From positions 1-25,555 of the forward strand of contig CANPZQ010000010.1 of the NCBI GenBank assembly GCA_947588775.1: 25,555 nt of DNA, written 5' to 3'. The stretch comes from an uncultured Clostridia bacterium (GTDB lineage Bacteria; Bacillota; Clostridia; Oscillospirales; Ruminococcaceae). Numbering within the stretch: position 1 is the first letter of the stretch; each line of letters starts with the position of its first letter. Shown here in pieces: positions 20,846-25,555 of this stretch. The notes below the pieces were generated by a model. It did no database searches and was not told the origin of the DNA. It saw only the letters and a list, made by a program, of their open reading frames with translations. The translations under genes were made by a program, and so were the position numbers.

Positions 20846-21595
20846 ATGATAAAAACCGTTATTTGCGGGGCCTGCGGGAAGATGGGCCGCGTGATTGCCG
20901 ACATAATTTCCAACCGTGACGACTGCGAGGTAATCGCCGGCGTCGACGCGAATCCTGTAGAGTATTCCGACTTTAAAGTTGTCGCCGCGCCCTCGGAGCT
21001 TCCCGAAATTCCCGACGTAATCATCGACTTTTCCCACCCGTCCGCGCTCGACGGGCTGCTCGCGTACTGTCTGACGAACGGGGTCGCCGCCGTGTTCGCG
21101 ACGACCGGTTATACCCCCGAACAGGTCGAAAAAATCCGCGCTGCATCCGAAAAAATCCCGGTTTTCTTCTCGGCAAACATGTCGCTCGGGATAAGCCTTC
21201 TCTCGGAGCTCGCGAAACGCGCCGCCGCCTTTTTGGGGGAGCAGTTCGACGTCGAAATCGTCGAGCGGCACCATAACCGCAAGCTCGACGCGCCGAGCGG
21301 CACCGCGCTGATGCTCGCCGACGCGGTGAACGGCGCGCGCGGGGGCGGCTGCAGCTACATGTACGACCGCCACAGCGTCCGCCGCAAGCGCGAGCCGTCC
21401 GAAATCGGGATTCACTCGGTTCGCGGAGGGACAATCGTCGGCGACCACGAGATTATCTTCGCCGGCCGCGACGAGGTCATCACGCTGAGCCATTCCGCGG
21501 CCTCGAAGGAGGTTTTCGCCGTCGGCGCGGTGAACGCCGCCGCATTTTTAGTCGGCCGCCCCGCCGGCCTCTACTCGATGGCGGACTTGCTGTAG
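20846..21595 (+). CDS. dapB: 4-hydroxy-tetrahydrodipicolinate reductase
   Basis: A 249-residue enzyme that reduces the DapA product with NAD(P)H. The nucleotide motif GACGKMGR is at residues 8-15, DFSHPSA at 61-67, and the active-site stretch ERHHNRKLDAPSGTA carries the catalytic H142/H143 and K146. The N terminus is one of the shorter family forms. The start is the ATG after AAGGAAG; a GTG 9 bp further upstream is also in frame but overlaps the SD region. A terminator follows the stop within 20 bp. Confidence 0.96.
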   Translation: MIKTVICGACGKMGRVIADIISNRDDCEVIAGVDANPVEYSDFKVVAAPSELPEIPDVIIDFSHPSALDGLLAYCLTNGVAAVFATTGYTPEQVEKIRAASEKIPVFFSANMSLGISLLSELAKRAAAFLGEQFDVEIVERHHNRKLDAPSGTALMLADAVNGARGGGCSYMYDRHSVRRKREPSEIGIHSVRGGTIVGDHEIIFAGRDEVITLSHSAASKEVFAVGAVNAAAFLVGRPAGLYSMADLL

Positions 21596-21612
21596 TTTTT
21601 CGGAACATTTTT

Positions 21613-21642
21613 AAAGCCGTGCCGGGGTGGCGCGGCTTTTTT
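21613..21642 (+). terminator. Terminator of dapB
   Basis: AAGCCGTGCC (21614-21623), loop GGGGT, GGCGCGGCTT (21629-21638), then a T run. One G-U pair in the stem. Confidence 0.9.
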
Positions 21643-21686
21643 CTGCTTTTGTTTTTGTGGGGACCGTGGGAACGCGCGATATGCCC

Positions 21687-21771
21687 GGCGCGGCGGAAAA
21701 AGCTGGTGCGTTGGCCCCACCCGCCCGCCCATGAGGGTTTCGCGATATTTTCCCGCTTTTTCCGCCGCGCC
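21687..21771 (+). repeat. HG25 hairpin-G4 element, AAAAAGC arm type
   Basis: Perfect 17-bp arms at 21687-21703 and 21755-21771; CCCCACCCGCCCGCCC inside. A CAGAGTACAGAGAATCAGAA tract (21778-21812) separates it from HG26. Confidence 0.9.
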
Positions 21772-21777
21772 TTCCAT

Positions 21778-21812
21778 TAGAGAACAGAGTACAGAGAATC
21801 AGAAAACAGAAA
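21778..21812. repeat. CAGAGTACAGA tract
   Basis: AGAGAACAGAGTACAGAGAA followed by TCAGAAAACAGAA, like the tracts at 13017 and 15242. Confidence 0.45.
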
Positions 21813-21831
21813 TCTCGGTATAGAGCACACA

Positions 21832-21909
21832 GCGCGGGGACGGAGCGGCCGCGCCTGACAAAACTATGTGGGCGGGTGGGTGGGGCCAAAAACCAGCTCC
21901 GTCCGCGCC
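21832..21909 (-). repeat. HG26 hairpin-G4 element, GACGGAGC arms
   Basis: Left arm GCGCGGGGACGGAGC (21832-21846), right arm GCTCCGTCCGCGC (21896-21908); the left side has two extra G. Interior GTGGGCGGGTGGGTGGGG. Shortest copy of the family. Confidence 0.8.
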
Positions 21910-21917
21910 TCATTCGC

Positions 21918-21975
21918 GACGAACCCACCCCCGAAGCCCCTTTGCGGGGCTGAGCGGCGGTGGGTGAGGAACGAA
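21918..21975 (+). repeat. T9 secondary hairpin module
   Basis: GACGAACCCACCCCCGAAGC .. CCCTTTGCGGGGCTGAGCGG .. GGTGGGTGAGGAACGAA, 8 bp from HG26. Same order as HG21-T7. Confidence 0.7.
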
Positions 21976-21977
21976 TT

Positions 21978-22106
21978 TTACTCTCCCGGTTTTGCAAAAT
22001 TATCGGTGCGCAGAATACGGCATACCAAAAGCTCTGATTTCAAATAGTCGTACCCCTCATACCCTATTTCGCCGAGTACACAGCAGTGCTTTGCCCCTCT
22101 CCGAAA
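21978..22106 (-). pseudogene. Possible 3' remnant of a gene
   Basis: An open stretch of 42 codons ending in TAA reads GAKHCCVLGEIGYEGYDYLK and then SELLVCRILRTDNFAKPGE. Composition is protein-like and unlike the Pro/Arg-rich translations of the repeats, but there is no start codon or SD. It could be the end of a gene cut by arrival of the T9/HG26 block, or chance. The family is not recognised. Confidence 0.25.
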
Positions 22107-22126
22107 TCAAGCTTAATTTAAGGGTG

Positions 22127-22471
22127 TTAAACGCCATGATCCATCACCCTCCCCGTCACAATCCTCTCAAACTTATCGGTATAAGCCTCCTTCAGCTCCT
22201 CCGCGGTAATCCCGTAGTACAGCATCACGTCGGCATAGCACATCAGCACGTCCGCCATCTCTTCGAGCAGCTTCACGCGATAAACATTCTCGGTAACGGC
22301 CCTCGATTCGCCGTATTTTTTGATGATTGCAATGACCGAGCCGACCTCGCCAATCATCCAGAGAAGCTTGTCCTTTCCGGTTTCCACGGGGGCGGATTCG
22401 TCGGAGGGATTGTATCTCCCAAGCAGCGCGCTTTGCATCGCGAGCATGTCTTTTACGCTGAAATCGACCAT
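22127..22471 (-). CDS. MazG-like nucleotide pyrophosphohydrolase homolog
   Basis: A 114-residue all-alpha NTP-pyrophosphatase-like protein of the MazG/dUTPase superfamily. Residues 33-50 (KDKLLWMIGEVGSVIAII) and 67-84 (KLLEEMADVLMCYADVML) align with the two metal-binding helices. Members hydrolyse (d)NTPs to monophosphates, often removing non-canonical nucleotides. The second helix keeps E70, E71 and D74, but in the first the ExxE motif is E42-V-G-S45, so the second glutamate is lost and activity may be reduced. AAAGGAG lies 9 bases before the ATG, and a sigma-A promoter is at 22508-22536. It is convergent with dapB. Confidence 0.85.
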   Translation of the reverse strand: MVDFSVKDMLAMQSALLGRYNPSDESAPVETGKDKLLWMIGEVGSVIAIIKKYGESRAVTENVYRVKLLEEMADVLMCYADVMLYYGITAEELKEAYTDKFERIVTGRVMDHGV

Positions 22472-22507
22472 GATTTTCGGCTCCTTTTTGTTTTTTGATG
22501 TAATTTA

Positions 22508-22536
22508 ATTTTATCAGATATGGGAGGGAAAGTCAA
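22508..22536 (-). promoter_or_regulatory. Promoter of the MazG-like gene
   Basis: Minus-strand TTGACT (22531-22536), 17-bp spacer, TAAAAT (22508-22513). Confidence 0.75.
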
Positions 22537-22551
22537 TAATTTGGAAAAAGC

Positions 22552-22576
22552 GGGAGTGTCCGTTTCTGACACTCCC
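22552..22576 (-). terminator. Second stem-loop after the PrsA-like gene
   Basis: GGGAGTGTC (22552-22560) and GACACTCCC (22568-22576) form a perfect 9-bp stem; on the minus strand GCTTTTTCC follows. Probably a backup terminator shielding the next promoter. Confidence 0.5.
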
Positions 22577-22641
22577 CCAAAAAATATCGTTCCGGTAAAT
22601 AGAAGAACAAAAACGCATCCGACAATCCTGCTTGACAGCAT

Positions 22642-22674
22642 AAAAAACCGAACCGATGAAACACACCGGCTCGG
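22642..22674 (-). terminator. Terminator of the PrsA-like gene
   Basis: Read on the minus strand, CCGAGCCGGTG pairs with CATCGGTTCGG over 11 bp with two G-U pairs, then six T. On the plus strand those pairs become A-C mismatches, so it works in the minus direction only. Confidence 0.8.
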
Positions 22675-22700
22675 GAAAAATTTATTTTATTTGCTTTTGA

Positions 22701-23873
22701 CTAATCCTCCGGAAACGCCTTCTTAACCGTATATCTCTTAACCGATTTATCGTTTGTGGTGACGGTATATCCCGAAAGCCGCTTGTTAATCAGGCCGGTA
22801 AAGTCGCTGTCGAAGAGGTCGGTGATGATGGATTCGCGGTTGTCGTCGTAGAGGTCGGTTCTCTCGGTGATGTCGAGCCGCTGGACGAGGTAGAAGTTGA
22901 GGTCGTCCTGAATGACGGTGCAGGAGCCGACCGGGCAGGTGGTGAACACATAGTTGACGAACTTTTCGGACGGGTAGGTCGATTCCTTTGAAAGAACGGA
23001 TTCGTTGGGATATTCGACCTCTTCCTCCTCGGCAGCCTCCGCTTCGTCGGTATCCTCGGCAGCCTCCGCTTCGTCGGTATCATCGGCGGCCTCTTCGGTT
23101 TCCTCGCCTTCGGCCTTTGCGATGGATTCGAGATAGCTGTTATACTGCTCAATCAGCTCGTCAAAGTCGGAGCCGCTGTTCGCCATGTCGAGATACTCGT
23201 TCGCAAGGTTGAGCTGTTCGTTCTTCTTGCCCTCGTCGACGGCGTCCTCAAGGCTGTCGGAGAAGTTGAAGGTCATGTACTTGATTCTCGCATAGTTGTC
23301 GGCAAAGAAGGCTTTTACGTCGTCCTCGGTGGTGCCGTTAAGGCCGCCGACCTCGTAGTAGGCGTTAAAGACCTGATCTTCCTTATAGCTCTCAATCTGC
23401 GCGGCGGTGTAGGAAGCCTCGGAAACGCCGATTTCCTCCCACGAATCCTTGGAATCGTTCCAGCTCGTGCGGACGCTGTTGTCGAGAACGCTCTGCATAT
23501 CCGCGTCGATTTCAAGGCCGAGCTCGTCGAAGAGCTTATCAACGACGACGACCTGCTTGCACATGTCCATCGCGTACTGGTTGATGTAATCCTCGACGGT
23601 GGTGCCGTCGGACATCTTTGAGTTAAGGATTTCGGTATCGACATAGCCGAAGTTGTAGTAGTAGACGTACGGCATCATATACGTCTGGCTGTCCTCCTGA
23701 TAGAGCTTATAGAGCGCGTCGCCGTAGCCCTCAGTCTGGTAATAGATGTAAAGTCCGCTTGCGACCGATTGGTCGTCGACCTTACATATCCAGGTAGTGT
23801 CGCCGCAGCCCGCCAGCGAAAGCGCGAGCGCGAACACAAGCGCGGCGGCGATTATTCTTTTGATTAGCTTCAT
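22701..23873 (-). CDS. PrsA/SurA-like foldase lipoprotein
   Basis: A 390-residue lipoprotein: signal peptide MKLIKRIIAAALVFALALSL with lipobox LAGC and lipidated C23. The following 200 helical residues resemble the SurA/PrsA N-terminal chaperone region (VVVVDKLFDELGLEIDADM, AQIESYKEDQVFNAYYEVGG). I do not see a clear parvulin catalytic domain; its place holds a segment that includes an acidic insert (DTDEAEAA twice, then a Glu run). It probably helps fold secreted proteins on the outer membrane face, perhaps as a chaperone without isomerase activity. AGAGGAA lies before the ATG. Next to it is a cyclophilin-like gene, consistent with an envelope-folding locus. Confidence 0.75.
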   Translation of the reverse strand: MKLIKRIIAAALVFALALSLAGCGDTTWICKVDDQSVASGLYIYYQTEGYGDALYKLYQEDSQTYMMPYVYYYNFGYVDTEILNSKMSDGTTVEDYINQYAMDMCKQVVVVDKLFDELGLEIDADMQSVLDNSVRTSWNDSKDSWEEIGVSEASYTAAQIESYKEDQVFNAYYEVGGLNGTTEDDVKAFFADNYARIKYMTFNFSDSLEDAVDEGKKNEQLNLANEYLDMANSGSDFDELIEQYNSYLESIAKAEGEETEEAADDTDEAEAAEDTDEAEAAEEEEVEYPNESVLSKESTYPSEKFVNYVFTTCPVGSCTVIQDDLNFYLVQRLDITERTDLYDDNRESIITDLFDSDFTGLINKRLSGYTVTTNDKSVKRYTVKKAFPED

Positions 23874-23930
23874 TACTATTCCTCTTTTCAGAAATTTTCA
23901 TATCCGCTGACTTAAACAGCATACCTGCTT

Positions 23931-23959
23931 ATTATACTATAAAATTCCGCTTTTGTCTA
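23931..23959 (-). promoter_or_regulatory. Promoter of the PrsA-like gene
   Basis: Minus-strand TAGACA (23954-23959), 17-bp spacer, TATAAT (23931-23936). Confidence 0.75.
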
Positions 23960-24072
23960 TAGGTTTTCGGAAATTTTTTGACGCATCGCGGCCGAAAAGC
24001 AGTCGTCGGATTGCGGAAAGCCAAAGCCGCGTCGCTCAAAGCCCTGCGTTAAAACATCTGTTTTCCGGCCTT

Positions 24073-24858
24073 TTACGGCTTTTCTTCCCCGTAAGTCGAC
24101 ATATAGACCCTCTCAAACACTATATCCTCGACCGGCTGCGAGCTTTCGAGCGTTTCGGCTCCCAGAATCGCCTCGAACGCGTCCCATCCGTCGTAGACCT
24201 GCGCGAAAACGGTGTATTTTCTCGAAAAATTCGGAACCCCGCCCTTTTCGCTGAACACCCCGCCCAGCTCGTCGCCGTATGCGCGCTTCAACGCGCCCTC
24301 GTCCATATATGCCTCGTTTACTTCGGTAACGTCGTTTACGAATATGAAGCTCGAGCCGGCATAGTTTTTCCCGAAGCCGGAGCGCACAAACGAGCACATC
24401 GCGCCCTTTATCGGCCAGAGGTTGTCGGAAATCTCCTCTTTAATCTGCGTAAGGTCGGATTCCTCGCCGTATTCGCCGTTCGGGTCGGAAAACTTCGTCC
24501 CGCCGAGGGCGTAAGCCCCCTCGACCGACGCGCAGACATATGTCCCGTCGTAGTACCCCGAATTTACCAGCCCGGTGAAATAGGTGTAGTATTCCGGCGT
24601 TTCCTCCGGGAAGAGCACAGCCTTAATCGTTCCGAGATTTGTTTCAAAGACCGCTACCGGCGCGTTGTCGTCGGGTGTTTTCAGCTGAATGAAGTCTATC
24701 TCGTCGGGAATCCCGGATTTTCGCCCTCCGGCTATCCATATAATCCCGACAAACGCCAGAATCAGAAGTATCGCGACGAGCGAGAAGCCGAGATACCTCG
24801 AGAACGCCTTGCTCTGAAACGGGTTTTTTCTCTTATGAGGATTTTCGTAAGCGTCCAT
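24073..24858 (-). CDS. Membrane-anchored cyclophilin-like protein, degenerate active site
   Basis: A 261-residue protein with a basic cytoplasmic N terminus, one membrane helix at about 24-43 (GFSLVAILLILAFVGIIWIA) and an outer cyclophilin domain from residue 67 (VAVFETNLGTIKAVLFPEET, NSGYYDGTYVCASVEGAYAL). In active cyclophilins this stretch reads FHRV...QGGD; here the catalytic Arg is A110 and the Gln is L118, and GSQFFI is GSSFIF. It is therefore probably not a working prolyl isomerase but a binding or scaffold protein. It starts 2 bp after the upstream gene's stop, with its SD inside that gene. Confidence 0.8.
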   Translation of the reverse strand: MDAYENPHKRKNPFQSKAFSRYLGFSLVAILLILAFVGIIWIAGGRKSGIPDEIDFIQLKTPDDNAPVAVFETNLGTIKAVLFPEETPEYYTYFTGLVNSGYYDGTYVCASVEGAYALGGTKFSDPNGEYGEESDLTQIKEEISDNLWPIKGAMCSFVRSGFGKNYAGSSFIFVNDVTEVNEAYMDEGALKRAYGDELGGVFSEKGGVPNFSRKYTVFAQVYDGWDAFEAILGAETLESSQPVEDIVFERVYMSTYGEEKP

Positions 24859-24860
24859 AG

Positions 24861-25475
24861 TTAAATCTCCTTATCCGTAACAACCCAGAACGAATTCATT
24901 CCGTGAAGGTAGGTTTTCGCGCCCTTCGGCATCTGAATCAGGCAGTTCAGGGCGTTCATATAGTCGCCGCCGCCCATTCCCAATCCGACCGCTCCCCAAA
25001 GCCCGATGTACCACAAATCGGGGAAGAACGCCCAGATTACATACGGCAAAGCCCCGAAAACGAGGTTCGGGAGCAGGCTCATGAATATAAACCGCCCCTT
25101 TCCCATGAGCTCCGGCCCGACCACGAAGCAGAGCCCCTTGCTCAGCTGCGTGTACATATAGACGTCGCCCTTGAAGCAGAGCCCGTGCAGAAACTCATGC
25201 GGCAGAATAACGACCATCGTCAGGCAGCATATTCCCACCCACATGAGCATGTACACAACGAAGTTCGTTTTGTCAAGCGTTTCCGACATTCCTTCGGCCC
25301 CGAAAATCATCACCGGGATCAGAAAAGCAAGCGAAATCACCGCACCGATTACGTTTACAATCAGCGGCAGCTTTTTAGCCGACGGTTCCTTAAACGGAAC
25401 GTACCCCTCCTCATGCTCGCGGGTTGGAAGAGCGTCGTAGTTTCCGTCGAATTTGCCCATATAGTGAAATTTCAT
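24861..25475 (-). CDS. DUF3267-type putative membrane zinc metalloprotease
   Basis: A 204-residue membrane protein with hydrophobic segments at about 36-58, 72-91, 128-150 and 155-168. The zincin motif is HEFLH at residues 93-97 in the second segment, and GGGDYMNAL (D171) is the likely third metal ligand, as in the DUF3267 family. Family members are predicted intramembrane or membrane-associated peptidases, mostly without known substrates. AGGAGG lies 6 bases before the ATG. It is translationally coupled to the cyclophilin-like gene. A weak TTGATA box lies upstream on the minus strand; the promoter is not certain. Confidence 0.85.
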   Translation of the reverse strand: MKFHYMGKFDGNYDALPTREHEEGYVPFKEPSAKKLPLIVNVIGAVISLAFLIPVMIFGAEGMSETLDKTNFVVYMLMWVGICCLTMVVILPHEFLHGLCFKGDVYMYTQLSKGLCFVVGPELMGKGRFIFMSLLPNLVFGALPYVIWAFFPDLWYIGLWGAVGLGMGGGDYMNALNCLIQMPKGAKTYLHGMNSFWVVTDKEI

Positions 25476-25555
25476 GCCTTACCTCCTCGTATAATAATAA
25501 ATGTAAGTTAGAAATAACCATATCAAGCTTCCCTCACAAAGTCTTGAATTGGTGA

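Noticed and set aside
20657..21493. 278-codon frame antisense to dapB
   Set aside because: It overlaps HG24 and the dapB coding region; dapB is unambiguous and the antisense translation has no family signature.
43..21909. HG copies as a CRISPR array
   Set aside because: Copies are separated by genes, vary in orientation and have no regular spacers; no cas gene is present.
43..21909. HG copies as ordinary Rho-independent terminators
   Set aside because: No copy is followed by a T run on either strand, several genes have separate classical terminators (dapB, the sigma operon), and many copies lie directly upstream of start codons. A minor effect on transcription is still possible.
22127..22471. 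Antitoxin MazE/MazG partner for the MazF at 4185
   Set aside because: The protein is an NTP-pyrophosphohydrolase homolog 18 kb away; MazG-like proteins are not MazF antitoxins, and nothing links the two genes.

Overview
The window looks like a chromosome segment from a GC-rich member of the Bacillota, class Clostridia (probably an Oscillospirales-type gut anaerobe). The basis is the gene set: a darA-holB-ricT cluster, a YnzC-type DUF896 protein, queA, an archaeal/fungal-type asd, dapA, dapB, and strong SD sequences of the AAAGGAG type. Sigma-A promoters are near consensus. No rRNA, tRNA, CRISPR array or transposase gene is visible, so the lineage is an inference.

Layout: a membrane-anchored XRE regulator (-, 415-1482); a GH39 beta-xylosidase-like enzyme (+, 2288-3808); an orphan MazF toxin (+); an ECF sigma factor and probable anti-sigma factor behind an ECF-type promoter (4747-5998); an AT-rich small lipoprotein (-); then, on the minus strand from 9728 down to 6568, darA, holB, a frameshifted surface-protein gene and ricT. 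From 10427 come a coiled-coil/sigma-like HTH pair, ynzC with a WYL regulator, an SDR and a Gfo/Idh/MocA oxidoreductase (all +), queA (-), the diaminopimelate/lysine genes asd, dapA and dapB (+), a MazG-like protein (-), and a minus-strand group of a PrsA-like lipoprotein, a degenerate membrane cyclophilin and a DUF3267-type zincin.

The most striking content is between the genes. At least 26 complete copies of one 78-90 bp element (called HG, hairpin-G4, below) fill the intergenic regions and make up roughly 8% of the window. Each has near-perfect inverted arms of 11-17 bp around a conserved interior carrying four G (or C) triplets separated by single bases. The arm sequences differ between copies in at least ten ways, but the two arms of each copy change together, while the interior stays the same. 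This is the reverse of an ordinary MITE, where the terminal repeats are conserved. Ten sites hold two copies (one a half copy), usually in opposite orientation, and the two partners always have different arms. Seven isolated copies lie 50-160 bp upstream of a start codon, all with the C-rich strand as coding strand. A second hairpin module (T), also with changing arms, and degenerate CAGAAGTCAGA-like tracts are joined to HG copies in recurring orders. One mosaic of about 320 bp occurs twice in inverted orientation, each time running up to the -35 box of a gene. I do not recall a described family with this design, but I could not search.
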